Source: DATBVX01 sp035263105 (GTDB lineage: Bacteria; Pseudomonadota; Gammaproteobacteria; Steroidobacterales; Steroidobacteraceae). From it: DNA of 24,371 bases. Position numbers and translations under genes: made by a program. Below, in pieces: positions 13,273-21,530 of this stretch. The notes below the pieces were generated by a model, which was given only the letters and a program-made list of their open reading frames with translations, made no database searches and was not told where the DNA came from. The stretch lies in assembly GCA_035263105.1 (NCBI GenBank), contig DATFRO010000018.1, positions 1-24,371 of the forward strand. The letters are read 5' to 3'. Position 1 is the first letter of the stretch; every line of letters starts with the position of its first letter.

Positions 13273-14754
13273 ATGGAACAGATTCTCGGTCTCGACCGGC
13301 GGGCGCTCGACCGCGCGCGCATCAGCCGCGATCGGCGTTTCGACGGCAAGTTCTTCATCGCCGTGACGTCGACCGGGATCTACTGTCGACCGGTCTGCCC
13401 CGCGCGCGTCTCCAAGAGCAGCAACATCCGCTACTTCGCGACCGCCGCCGCTGCCGCGGAGGCGGGGTTCCGGCCCTGCCTGCGTTGCCGACCGGAAGCG
13501 GCGCCGGGTACACCCGCATGGCTCGGCACGTCCGCCGTCGTGCGCCGGGCCTTGCGCCTGATTCATGACGGCGCGCTCGATGAGACGTCGGTCGAAGCGC
13601 TGGCCACGCGCATCGGCGTCGGTTCGCGGCATCTGCATCGGCTGTTCGTCCAGCACGTCGGGGCGTCGCCCATTGCGGTCGCGCAGACGCGGCGTCTGCA
13701 TTTCGCCAAGCGCCTGCTGGATGAGACCGACCTGCCGATCACGCAGATCGCACTCGCCGCAGGCTTCGGGAGCCTCAGGCGCTTCAACGATGCGTTCCAA
13801 GGATCCTATCGGCAGTCGCCGCGCGAGCTGCGCCGGCGTCGTGCCGGCGAGTCGGCGGGCGCGAGCGGCAACGAAGTCGTCCTGCGACTCGCGTTCCGGC
13901 CGCCGTACGACTGGATGCAGGTTCGCGCGTTTCTCGCCAATCGTGCGTTGCCCGGCGTGGAGCGCGTGGATGAGCGCGGGTATGCCCGCACCGTGCGCAC
14001 GGACTCCGGCCCGGTGGTCGTCGTCGTGCGGGCGCTCGAGAATGAGCCCGCGCTCGAACTGCGTGTGCGCGGCGCGGCGCCCGCGGCCTTGTTCCAGCTG
14101 TCATCCGCCGCGCGGCGCACGTTCGATCTGTCGGCGGACCCCGAGCGTATCGCGCTTGCCTTCAAGTCAGATCCGCTGCTCGGCTCCTTGCTCAGGCGCC
14201 GGCCCGGCTTGCGGATTCCCGGAGCCTGGGAGCCGTTCGAGTGCGCGGTGCGCGCGGTGCTCGGGCAGCAGGTGTCGGTCGCGGCCGGCCGCACGTTCAC
14301 GGCGCGCCTCGTGGAGCGCTTCGGTGAGCGCATGAAGGACGGCGAAGAGGGCCTGACACACTTGTTTCCGGCCCCTGCGACGCTCGCCTCGGCGGACCTG
14401 CGCAGCATCGGGCTGACCGCGGCGCGTGCGCGCGCCCTGCGCGAACTCGCACGTGCAGTCGCCGCGGGCGGCGTCGACTTCGCGGCGCCGGTGGAAGAGG
14501 TCACGAGCTCACTCGCGGCGCTGCCCGGGCTGGGCGACTGGACTGCGCAATACATTGCCCTGCGTGCGCTCGGCGAACCCGATGCGTTTCCGGCGGCCGA
14601 CCTGGTGCTGCGCAAGATGGCAGCGGGCGAGGCGACACCGCTCTCGACACGCGCACTCGCGGCGCGCGCCGAAAACTGGCGACCGTGGCGCGGCTACGCC
14701 GTGCTGCACCTGTGGGCCGCGGCGGCCGAGCAGCGAGCAGGACGGAAGTCATGA
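13273..14754 (+). CDS. alkA: DNA-3-methyladenine glycosylase II fused to Ada-type zinc and AraC HTH domains
   Basis: The 493-residue fusion has three parts. Residues 1-80 form the Ada N-terminal zinc domain with Cys38, Cys42, Cys69 and Cys72 (TGIYCRPVC and FRPCLRC), which in Ada accepts methyl groups from DNA phosphotriesters. Residues 85-190 are an AraC HTH (RIGVGSRHLHRLFVQHVGAS, ITQIALAAGFGSLRRFNDAF). Residues 200-493 are AlkA: an N-terminal AlkA domain and a helix-hairpin-helix glycosylase (VLGQQVSVAAGRT; LPGLGDWTAQYIALRAL, 417-433) with catalytic Asp443 in DAFPAADLVL. It likely senses alkylation and removes 3-methyladenine and related bases, and may activate its own operon. AAGG lies 9 bases before ATG 13273. 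Its TGA overlaps the start of ogt (ATGA), so the two are translationally coupled. Confidence 0.95.
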   Translation: MEQILGLDRRALDRARISRDRRFDGKFFIAVTSTGIYCRPVCPARVSKSSNIRYFATAAAAAEAGFRPCLRCRPEAAPGTPAWLGTSAVVRRALRLIHDGALDETSVEALATRIGVGSRHLHRLFVQHVGASPIAVAQTRRLHFAKRLLDETDLPITQIALAAGFGSLRRFNDAFQGSYRQSPRELRRRRAGESAGASGNEVVLRLAFRPPYDWMQVRAFLANRALPGVERVDERGYARTVRTDSGPVVVVVRALENEPALELRVRGAAPAALFQLSSAARRTFDLSADPERIALAFKSDPLLGSLLRRRPGLRIPGAWEPFECAVRAVLGQQVSVAAGRTFTARLVERFGERMKDGEEGLTHLFPAPATLASADLRSIGLTAARARALRELARAVAAGGVDFAAPVEEVTSSLAALPGLGDWTAQYIALRALGEPDAFPAADLVLRKMAAGEATPLSTRALAARAENWRPWRGYAVLHLWAAAAEQRAGRKS

Positions 14755-15308
14755 CTACGCCGATTTACTGGCACGAGATCGATTCCCCGATCGGGCGCCT
14801 GCTGCTCGCCGGCGAGCGCGACCAGCTCACGCTGGTGCGTTTTCAGTCCGCAGCGCGTTCGCGTCGACCACAGCCGGAATGGGTAGCCGACGCTGCCAGG
14901 TTCGACGCGGTGACGCGGCAACTCAGCGAGTACTTCGCTGGCGAGCGGCAGGTGTTCGATCTCGAGCTCGCAATGGCAGGAACACCGTTTCAGCGCGCGG
15001 TGTGGTCGGCCCTCAGAGAGATTCCCTATGGAGAGACAATTTCCTACGGCGAGCTCGCGCGCCGGCTCGGCCGGCCGCGCGCGGTGCGCGCGGTGGGCAG
15101 CGCCAACGGCGCGAATCCGGTGCCGATCATCGTGCCGTGTCACCGCGTCATCGGGAGCGATGGCTCACTCACCGGGTTCGGCGGCGGGCTCGACATGAAG
15201 CGCCGGCTCCTGGCACTCGAAGGCGCGGCGTGCGTGGACAGCTCCTGCCGCGATTTGTTCGCGGGCCTTCCGACCCGCGTCACGCAAATAGGGCCGAATC
15301 CAACCTGA
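14751..15308 (+). CDS. ogt: Methylated-DNA--protein-cysteine methyltransferase
   Basis: This suicide enzyme transfers methyl from O6-methylguanine or O4-methylthymine to its own cysteine. Of 185 residues, the core shows GTPFQRAVWSALREIPYGET (77-96), SYGELARRLGRPRAVRAVGS (98-117), the active site VPCHRVIGSDGSLTGFGGGL (128-147) with Cys130, and KRRLLALEGA. The C-terminus extends past the usual family end by about 25 residues with two extra Cys (161, 166). I start at ATG 14751, which overlaps the alkA stop, with GGAAG upstream; the longer frame from 14685 runs inside alkA. With alkA it forms an alkylation-repair operon. Confidence 0.95.
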   Translation: MTTPIYWHEIDSPIGRLLLAGERDQLTLVRFQSAARSRRPQPEWVADAARFDAVTRQLSEYFAGERQVFDLELAMAGTPFQRAVWSALREIPYGETISYGELARRLGRPRAVRAVGSANGANPVPIIVPCHRVIGSDGSLTGFGGGLDMKRRLLALEGAACVDSSCRDLFAGLPTRVTQIGPNPT

Positions 15309-15345
15309 TTGACGGTTAGCGTTCGCGGGCGCATCGAAACGCCCC

Positions 15346-16221
15346 GTGACACTGCGAACGCACTTGTTTCTGATCTTTCTCATCGTCGCGCTCAGCGTGC
15401 CGCCGCCGTCCGTCCTTGCTTCACCTCTCGAGGATCGCCAGATGAGCGAGAATGCCCGCGCTGCCGAATCCGGCAGCGAATCCCTGTCTCCCATCGTCGA
15501 GCTGCGCCAATACACGCTCCATCCGGGTCAACGCGACGTGCTGATCGAGCTCTTCGAGCGCGAGTTCATCGAGAGCCAGGAGACCCTCGGCGCGCGCGTC
15601 ATCGGTCAATTTCGCGATCTCGACCACCCGGACCTGTTCGTCTGGCTGCGCGGCTTCGCCGACATGCCGACGCGCGCACGCGCTCTGACGGAGTTTTACG
15701 GCGGGCCGGTCTGGCATGCGCATCGCGAGGCGGCGAATGCCACGATGGTCGACTCGGACAACGTATTGCTCCTGCGACCGGCGCGACCCGGCACCGCGTT
15801 CCGGTTGACGGCGGCCACACACCCGGCGCTCGATGCCAGAACGATCTCGGCGGGTCTCGTCCTGGCGACGATCTACTACCTGCGGCCGTCAGCAGTCGCC
15901 GAATTCGGCGGCTGGTTCGAGGAGTCGCTGCGGCCCGTGTTGCGTGACGCGGGCGTGGCCCCGATCGCCACGTTCGTCAGCGAAACGAGCCCGAACAACT
16001 TCCCGCGGCTCCCAGTGCGCGAGGGCGAGAGCGTCTTCGTATGGTTCGCCTGTTTCGCGGACACGCCCGTGTACGAGCGCTCCATGTCGCTGCTGGCGAA
16101 ATCCGCTGAGTGGCGCGAGCAATCGACGCAACTCGCCGCTCGCCTGCGGAACGTGCCCGAGGTCCATCGCCTGTCTCCGGCAACACGCTCGCTATTGCGC
16201 GACTGCGCGCCCGGGTCGTAG
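15346..16221 (+). CDS. NIPSNAP family protein, probably exported
   Basis: Two NIPSNAP-type (ferredoxin-like) halves are visible: residues about 48-145, with VELRQYTLHPGQRDVLIELF (50-69), RVIGQFRDLDHPDLFVWLRG and YGGPVWHAHREAANATMVD, and about 165-270, with TIYYLRPSAVAEFGGWFEES, FVSETSPNNFPRLPVREGE and VFVWFACFAD. The family has no fixed enzymatic role. From GTG 15346 the product begins with a hydrophobic helix ending SVLA-S, a credible signal peptide; relatives I recall are cytosolic and would correspond to ATG 15442, which has GAGGAT upstream. The choice between the two starts decides location and is not settled. Confidence 0.85.
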   Translation: MTLRTHLFLIFLIVALSVPPPSVLASPLEDRQMSENARAAESGSESLSPIVELRQYTLHPGQRDVLIELFEREFIESQETLGARVIGQFRDLDHPDLFVWLRGFADMPTRARALTEFYGGPVWHAHREAANATMVDSDNVLLLRPARPGTAFRLTAATHPALDARTISAGLVLATIYYLRPSAVAEFGGWFEESLRPVLRDAGVAPIATFVSETSPNNFPRLPVREGESVFVWFACFADTPVYERSMSLLAKSAEWREQSTQLAARLRNVPEVHRLSPATRSLLRDCAPGS

Positions 16222-16251
16222 CCTTCCGCTTCAGAGCGGAGGGTTCGAGGG

Positions 16252-16623
16252 ATGGGCAAGCCGGCGTCGGTCGATCAGTACATCAAGCGCGCTCCCGCCT
16301 TTGCGCAACCGATCCTCAGGCACCTGCGCAGACTAGTGCACCAGGCAGCGCCCGGGATCGAAGAGACCATCAAGTGGCAGATGCCGTTCTTCATGGCGCA
16401 CGGCCGGAACGTGTGCGGAATGGCGGCCTTCAACGCGCACTGTGCGTTCGTCATCGTGGGCGGCACGCGCGTGTTCGGCGCCAAACGCCCGAGTCCCGCC
16501 GGCGGCAAGAAGGCGATGGGGCAGTTCGGCCGCATCACCCGTCGCGCGGATCTGCCCTCGGACCGAGTGCTGATCGGCTATCTTCGCAAGTGCGTCGCAC
16601 TCAACCGCGCGGCCGCGCGCTGA
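16252..16623 (+). CDS. DUF1801 (YdhG-like) domain protein
   Basis: The 123-residue protein matches the DUF1801/YdhG-like fold: VDQYIKRAPAFAQPILRHLR (7-26), PGIEETIKWQMPFFMAHGRN (34-53), MAAFNAHCAFVIVGG (57-71), then GQFGRI and LPSDRVLIGYLRKCVALN. The IKWxxPFF block is its hallmark. The function is undefined; it is thought to be a small soluble alpha/beta protein. GGAGGG at 16238-16243 is the ribosome site. It lies 30 bp after the NIPSNAP gene on the same strand, so the two may share a transcript. Confidence 0.9.
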   Translation: MGKPASVDQYIKRAPAFAQPILRHLRRLVHQAAPGIEETIKWQMPFFMAHGRNVCGMAAFNAHCAFVIVGGTRVFGAKRPSPAGGKKAMGQFGRITRRADLPSDRVLIGYLRKCVALNRAAAR

Positions 16624-16704
16624 GCCACTCCTGATTACGCGCTTCCCTCGCTCAAGCCGCGTCTGTGGCAGAATCCGCCGTTCCACCGTTGCCCGGGGCC
16701 GGCG

Positions 16705-18069
16705 ATGACGAATCAACAAGAACACGCCGCGCGCCTGGCGCCTGAGGTGCTCGCTACGGATGCTGCCGCCACGCGCGGTTGGGGGCGGCGACATGGCGTC
16801 GTGCTGTTGTCCTTCCTCGCGCTCTTCATCGCCTACACCGATCGCGTGAACATCTCGGTCGCGGTGGTCGCGATGCGCGAGCAGCTCGGCTGGACGCAGA
16901 CCACCAAGGGATCGGTGCTGTCGGCGTTCTTCATCGGGTACCTCCTGTTCATGATCGTGAGCGGCTGGCTGGCACGCCGCTACGGCGGCAAGCGCATTCT
17001 CGCAGCCGCCGTCGTTATCTGGTCCGTGTTCACGCTCCTCACGCCCTGGGCCGCGCAGCACTCGATCGCCATGCTGATCGCCGCACGGATCGGGCTCGGC
17101 ATCGGCGAAGCCGCGGTGCTGCCGGCGGCGTTCGAGCTCTTCAACGTCTGGGTGCCGGCCGCTGAGCGCACCCGTTCGGTGGCGCGCTTCCTGAGTGGCG
17201 TGCCGCTGGGACAAGTCGTCGGTTTCATCGGCACCGGCTGGATCATTGCGCAGTCGGGCTGGCCGATGGCGTTCTACTTCTTCGGCGCGCTCGGCCTCGT
17301 GTGGCTCGCGTTCTGGATGCCGATCGTGCGCGACAACCCCGCCACGGATCCGCGGGTATCGCCGTCCGAGCTCGCGCTGCTGCGCCGGGACAAGCCGGCC
17401 GCTCAGCCGCGCGTGTTTCCCTGGCGACGTTACCTCGCTTCGCCCGCCGTGTGGGCGGTTTTCGTGGCGCATTTCTGTCAGAACTGGGCGCTGTACCTGC
17501 TCATCTCCTGGCTGCCGAGTTATTTCAGTGAGCAGCTCGGCCTCAGCATTTCGAATGCGGGCCTGTTCGCCGCGGCGCCGTGGCTCGTCGCGTTCCTGGT
17601 TGCGAACCTGTCGGCGATGCTGATCGACCGCGCGATCGCGGCGGGCGCACGCGTGCTCGTCGTGCGCCGCCTGACGATGATCTCAGGCTTCGCGACCATT
17701 GCGATCTTCCTGATGTTGATGCGCGACGTGCACTCGGCCACGACGGCGCTGGTGCTGGTCTGCGCGGCGACGACCGGCATCGGGATCCTGATCTCGTCAT
17801 TCCTGCCGAATGCCCTCGACATTGCACCGCATGACTCGGCCATCGTGGTCGCGATCAGCAATACGCTCGCAACGATCCCGGGGATCGTGGGGGTGTGGAT
17901 CACCGGGTGGCTGATCGACACCTCCGGCACGTATGCGAGCGCATTCGTGCTCACGGCGGGCGTATGCATCGGCGGCGCCGTGTTCTATCTTCTCTTCGGC
18001 AGTGCCGAGCCCATCGACACCAGGGACAGCGCGGTTCATGGCGAAGGATCTCAACCAGGCGGTACGTGA
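16705..18069 (+). CDS. MFS transporter, anion:cation symporter (ACS) family
   Basis: A 454-residue, 12-helix permease of the MFS ACS family, which imports organic anions with H+ or Na+. TM1 ends in YTDRVNISVAV (44-54), the ACS signature. Motif A in loop 2-3 is GWLARRYGGKRI (87-98). ARIGLGIGEAAVLPAAFELF marks TM4 and GVWITGWLIDTSG a late helix. Two Arg/Pro-rich stretches bracket the central loop (RVFPWRRYLASPAVW). The ATG 16705 has only a weak ribosome site. Its 3' end overlaps the next gene by 32 bp, so the two are likely co-transcribed. The substrate cannot be inferred; a sugar acid or aromatic acid is the usual guess. Confidence 0.9.
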   Translation: MTNQQEHAARLAPEVLATDAAATRGWGRRHGVVLLSFLALFIAYTDRVNISVAVVAMREQLGWTQTTKGSVLSAFFIGYLLFMIVSGWLARRYGGKRILAAAVVIWSVFTLLTPWAAQHSIAMLIAARIGLGIGEAAVLPAAFELFNVWVPAAERTRSVARFLSGVPLGQVVGFIGTGWIIAQSGWPMAFYFFGALGLVWLAFWMPIVRDNPATDPRVSPSELALLRRDKPAAQPRVFPWRRYLASPAVWAVFVAHFCQNWALYLLISWLPSYFSEQLGLSISNAGLFAAAPWLVAFLVANLSAMLIDRAIAAGARVLVVRRLTMISGFATIAIFLMLMRDVHSATTALVLVCAATTGIGILISSFLPNALDIAPHDSAIVVAISNTLATIPGIVGVWITGWLIDTSGTYASAFVLTAGVCIGGAVFYLLFGSAEPIDTRDSAVHGEGSQPGGT

Positions 18070-18811
18070 AGTCTGCCTGTCGTTCCCGCAAGCCGAGGAA
18101 TTCCTCTCGCACGGCTCGCCGAACTTCCGCGTGCGCGGCAAGACCTTCGCCACCTATGTCGTCAACCATCACGGTGACGGGCGGATCGCGCTGTGGCTGA
18201 ACGCGCCTTCGGGTGCGCAGGAGCAGTACACGCGCGCCACGCCGAAGCAATTCTTCGTCCCGCCTTACGTCGGTCCGCGCGGCTGGCTCGGCGTACAGCT
18301 CGACCAGGGACTGTCCTGGAAGCGCATTGCGGCGCTGGTGCGCGAAGCGTATGAGAAGGTCGCGCCGCCCGCGTTGATCGCACAGATCGGCAAGACGATC
18401 GAGATCGCTGCGCCGATCAGGCGGCTCGCGCCCGGCGAAGTCGACCCGATGAGCTCAAGGCGCGCGCAGAGCGTGCTCAAGTCACTGCGCAAGATCTGCC
18501 TGGCACTTCCCGAAGTGACGGAATCGAAGCAATTCGGCTCGCCCGTCTGGAAAGCGGGAAAGAAGACTTTTGCGTGCGCCTACTGGTACCGGGAGCAGGG
18601 ACTCAAGCTTGCGTTCTGGGTCGGTGTGGATCGGCAGGGCCTCCTGACGGCGGATGAGCGCTTCGAGATCCCGCCCTACATGGGTCACAACGGCTGGATC
18701 GCGCTCGAGGTCACAAAGCATTGCGACTGGCAGGAAGTCGCAGCGTTAGCGCTCGCAAGTTATCGTCATTTCGCTCTGCGGAGAATGCGCGCAGCATTGG
18801 GCGAGCCGTAG
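18038..18811 (+). CDS. Tandem MmcQ/YjbR-like protein (two YjbR domains fused)
   Basis: The 257-residue protein contains two copies of the MmcQ/YjbR fold, normally a single-domain protein of about 115-120 residues. Copy one, residues 5-115: VREVCLSFPQAEEFLSHGSP, FRVRGKTFATYVV, FFVPPYVGPRGWLGVQL. Copy two, residues 145-255: LRKICLALPEVTESKQFGSP, WKAGKKTFACAYW, FEIPPYMGHNGWIALEV. Both keep the LPxxxE and PPYxGxxGW blocks, so neither has obviously decayed. The fold resembles CyaY and is suspected to bind DNA or small ligands; no function is established. ATG 18038 lies inside the 3' end of the MFS gene and only 3 bp separate its stop from the next start. Confidence 0.92.
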   Translation: MAKDLNQAVREVCLSFPQAEEFLSHGSPNFRVRGKTFATYVVNHHGDGRIALWLNAPSGAQEQYTRATPKQFFVPPYVGPRGWLGVQLDQGLSWKRIAALVREAYEKVAPPALIAQIGKTIEIAAPIRRLAPGEVDPMSSRRAQSVLKSLRKICLALPEVTESKQFGSPVWKAGKKTFACAYWYREQGLKLAFWVGVDRQGLLTADERFEIPPYMGHNGWIALEVTKHCDWQEVAALALASYRHFALRRMRAALGEP

Positions 18812-18814
18812 ATC

Positions 18815-19414
18815 GTGGAACCGACACCAAAACCGCGCTCACCGTCGAGCGATCGCAACCAGGAGCCGATCCTCGCTGTATTGCGCCGGCACTTCACCGA
18901 TCGGCGTAATGTGCTCGAGATCGGCAGCGGTACCGGGCAGCACGCGGCATATTTCGCCGCGGCGCTGCCGCAGCTCACCTGGCAGGCTTCGGATGTCGCG
19001 GAGAATCTGCCAGGCATCCGGCTCTGGCTGCAGGACGCGCACCTGCCCAATCTGCCCGCGCCGCTGGCGCTCGATGTAAACAGCCGCTGGCCCGCAGCGC
19101 GCTACGACGCCGCGTTCTCGGCCAACACGCTGCACATCATGGGCTGGCCCGAAGTGCAGAAACTGTTCGCAGGCCTCGACTCCGCGCTTGCGGCGGACGC
19201 CATGCTCGCGATTTACGGGCCCTTCAACTATCTCGGCCGCTTCACCAGCGACAGCAACGCGGCTTTCGACAAGAGCCTGAAGCTGCGTTCGCCCGCGATG
19301 GGCATACGCGACTTCGAAGCCGTCGATGAGCTGGCGCGCTCGATCGGGCTGGAGCTGCTCGAGGATTGCGCGATGCCGGCGAACAACCGCACGCTCATCT
19401 GGCGTCGTCAGTGA
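18815..19414 (+). CDS. DUF938 family SAM-dependent methyltransferase
   Basis: The 199-residue protein starts at GTG 18815, 3 bp after the YjbR gene stop. RNQEPILAVLRRHF (14-27) is the DUF938 opening, followed by SAM motif I VLEIGSGTGQHAAYFAAALP (33-52), WQASDVAEN (motif II acidic position), FSANTLHIMGWPEVQKLF and YGPFNYLGRFTSDSNAAFD. MGIRDFEAVDELA and MPANNRTLIWRR near the end complete the family pattern. The methyl acceptor is unknown. It closes an apparent MFS-YjbR-methyltransferase operon and overlaps the convergent MFS gene by 7 bp. Confidence 0.94.
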   Translation: MEPTPKPRSPSSDRNQEPILAVLRRHFTDRRNVLEIGSGTGQHAAYFAAALPQLTWQASDVAENLPGIRLWLQDAHLPNLPAPLALDVNSRWPAARYDAAFSANTLHIMGWPEVQKLFAGLDSALAADAMLAIYGPFNYLGRFTSDSNAAFDKSLKLRSPAMGIRDFEAVDELARSIGLELLEDCAMPANNRTLIWRRQ

Positions 19415-20748
19415 GCCCGGGTCGCCGGCACGGCATCGACGGCGAGTGATCGTGAGCGTCGCAGGAGCCAGGCGGCGAGTGCGCCGGCGATCAGCAGTGG
19501 CGCGAGCAATGCGAGTCCCACGCTGTATTCGCCGGTCCTATCGGTCGCCAGGCCGACGACACTCGGACCCACCAGGCCGCCCAGCGATGCCACGGTATTG
19601 ATCAGCGCGATCCCGCCGGCGGAGGCCGCCCCGGTGAGAAAACGACCGGGCAGCGCCCAGAACGGACCGCGACTGCCAAGGTCGCCAACCGCGGCGACGG
19701 TGAGAGCGATCATCGCGGGCACCGGGGAGGTGAGATACATGCTCAGGATGAAGCCGATGGCCGCGATCACGCACGGCACGGCGATGTGCAGGAATCGCTC
19801 TGCGGTGCGATCGGAGTTCCAGCCGATGAGCACCATGCCGGCGGTTGCCGCAAGGTACGGTATCGCCGCCAGCAGTCCGACCTGGAAATCGCTCAGGCCC
19901 GACACGCTCTTGATGATCAGCGGCACCCAGTACGTGAGTCCGTAGCTGCCTGTCTGGCACGCGAACATGATGAAGATCAGGACCCACACGGTCGGGTGGT
20001 ACATCGCCCGCAGCAGGCCGACGTTGTGTTGCGTGCGCGCCTGCTCGTGCTCCGCCTGGATGACCGAGCTCAGCCAGGTTCTCTCCTCGGGCGCGAGCCA
20101 GGTGGCCTGCTCCGGTTTATCGGTCAGATAGAAGAGAACCACCACGCCCAGGATGATGGCCGGTGCGCCCTCGACCATGAAGAGCCACTGCCACCCCTGC
20201 AGGCCGAGCAGGCCGTCCATCTCGAGGAGGCCGCCCGCGAGCGGTCCGCCAATCACGACCGAGAGCGGAATCGCCGCCATGAACCAGGAGACCGCCTGGG
20301 CGCGGACCGGTCGCGGAAACCAGTAGGTCATGTAATAGATGATGCCCGGCAGGAATCCGGCTTCAGCCACACCCAGCAGGACACGCAGGACGGCGAACGT
20401 GGTCGTGTCGCGCACGAACATGAAGGCGACCGAGATGATTCCCCACGTGATCATGATGCGCGCGATCCAGCGGCGCGCGCCGACTCGCGCCAGCACCAGG
20501 TTGCTGGGGATCTCGAAGAGCGCGTAGCCGACATAGAAGATGCCGGCCCCAAAACCGTAGGCCGTCTTGCTGAAGCCGAGGTCCTGGTTCATCTGCAGGG
20601 CGGCGAAGCTGACGTTGACGCGGTCGAGCCACGCGACGATATAAAGAAGAAGGAGGAAGGGGACCAGGCGGCGCGTCACCTTGCCGAGCGTCGCCCGTTC
20701 CAGGGCCGAGGGGGCACGGAGATCCGACTCCGATTCGTTCGTTCTCAT
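19408..20748 (-). CDS. MFS transporter, ACS family (phthalate/tartrate-permease-like)
   Basis: The 446-residue permease starts at ATG 20748; the upstream frame to 20871 has no homology-like sequence. It reads as a TtuB/phthalate-permease-type ACS member: LYIVAWLDRVNVSFAALQMN (35-54), IFYVGYALFEIPSNLVLARV (70-89), GVAEAGFLPGIIYYMTYWFP, QGWQWLFMVEGAPAIILG, and YWVPLIIKSVSG in the second half. DRVN at TM1 and the LARVGARRWIARI motif-A variant are family marks. It is clearly distinct from the other ACS gene in the window. It converges on DUF938 with overlapping stops and is divergent from the unknown gene at 20870. Confidence 0.92.
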   Translation of the reverse strand: MRTNESESDLRAPSALERATLGKVTRRLVPFLLLLYIVAWLDRVNVSFAALQMNQDLGFSKTAYGFGAGIFYVGYALFEIPSNLVLARVGARRWIARIMITWGIISVAFMFVRDTTTFAVLRVLLGVAEAGFLPGIIYYMTYWFPRPVRAQAVSWFMAAIPLSVVIGGPLAGGLLEMDGLLGLQGWQWLFMVEGAPAIILGVVVLFYLTDKPEQATWLAPEERTWLSSVIQAEHEQARTQHNVGLLRAMYHPTVWVLIFIMFACQTGSYGLTYWVPLIIKSVSGLSDFQVGLLAAIPYLAATAGMVLIGWNSDRTAERFLHIAVPCVIAAIGFILSMYLTSPVPAMIALTVAAVGDLGSRGPFWALPGRFLTGAASAGGIALINTVASLGGLVGPSVVGLATDRTGEYSVGLALLAPLLIAGALAAWLLRRSRSLAVDAVPATRAH

Positions 20749-20778
20749 CGGCGGCAGTGTACAAGGTTCGCGCCAATG

Positions 20779-20791
20779 ATCACCGCGTGAT
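20779..20791. promoter_or_regulatory. Inverted repeat ATCAC-CGC-GTGAT in a divergent gap
   Basis: ATCAC (20779-20783) and GTGAT (20787-20791) flank CGC, and a further TCACG follows at 20799-20803. The cluster lies 31 bp upstream of the MFS start, in the 121-bp gap between divergent genes, a suitable place for a regulator of the transporter. Confidence 0.3.
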
Positions 20792-20869
20792 GACGCCGTC
20801 ACGACCGCAAGGGTGCACTCATTGGAGCGCGTCACACCGGACCGTGAAAACCAGTGCAACAATGGCCGC

Positions 20870-21469
20870 ATGCGCTACGTCGGCATCGCGCTCGGGGTTC
20901 TCGCGCTCTATGGCGCGTACGACTATCTCAGCTCACGGCCGATCGCATGGCGTCCCGGGATCCTGGTGGCTGCGGACCCGAAGCAGACCGATCTCGATGA
21001 TGCGCAGGCGATCGAGCACGGCAGTTTCAAGCTGATCCCGCGCGCCCGCTTCGTCGCCGAAGCGCGCGTGCTGAGCAGCTCGCGCTACCGCATGGGTGCG
21101 CTGGCCGAAGTGAGCCCGCTCGATATCGCGGTCGGCTGGGGGCCGATGTCAGACTCCGCAGTGCTCGCGCGGCTCGACATATCGCAGGGCAACCGCTTCT
21201 ACTACTGGCACTACGACGATGAGCCGCCGATTCCGCGCGAAGCGATCGAAACGCATTCCGCCAACTGGCATCTGGTGCCGCAGTCGTCGGCGGTCTGGAA
21301 CACGCTCAGCTCGATTCGCGTCGGCGACGTGGTGAAGCTCGAGGGCGAGCTGATCGATCTGGAGCGGCCGGATCTCGGCGTGATCAGGACTTCACTGCGT
21401 CGCGATGACACCGGCGCCGGCGCGTGCGAAGTGATCCTGGTGCAGTCGGTATCGTTCCGCTATCGCTGA
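20870..21469 (+). CDS. Conserved membrane-anchored protein of unknown function
   Basis: The 199-residue protein has one N-terminal hydrophobic helix (VGIALGVLALYGAYDYL, residues 4-20), then a soluble domain probably facing the periplasm. Landmarks are AWRPGILVAADPKQTDLDD (26-44), EVSPLDIAVGWGPMSD (80-95), FYYWHYDDEPPIPREAIETH (110-129), SANWHLVPQSS, IRVGDVVKLEGELIDLERPD (149-168) and RRDDTGAGACEVILV. The GDVVKLEGELIDL strand pattern suggests an OB-like barrel. I recall similar unnamed proteins in several proteobacteria but no function. A GTG/ATG further upstream at 20813 only adds unlikely residues. It is divergent from the MFS gene. Confidence 0.8.
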   Translation: MRYVGIALGVLALYGAYDYLSSRPIAWRPGILVAADPKQTDLDDAQAIEHGSFKLIPRARFVAEARVLSSSRYRMGALAEVSPLDIAVGWGPMSDSAVLARLDISQGNRFYYWHYDDEPPIPREAIETHSANWHLVPQSSAVWNTLSSIRVGDVVKLEGELIDLERPDLGVIRTSLRRDDTGAGACEVILVQSVSFRYR

Positions 21470-21530
21470 AAATCGCGCGAGCGCACTCGGTTCGAGGGGG
21501 AGCGAACCGGAGCGCGCCCGCGCTTGCATC

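Noticed and set aside
16333..17472. 379-codon minus-strand ORF over DUF1801 and the MFS gene
   Set aside because: Covers two genes with clear families and shows no domain of its own.
19786..20790. 334-codon plus-strand ORF opposite the second MFS gene
   Set aside because: Antisense to a 12-helix transporter; hydrophilic Asp/Arg/His-rich translation is the expected mirror of membrane helices.
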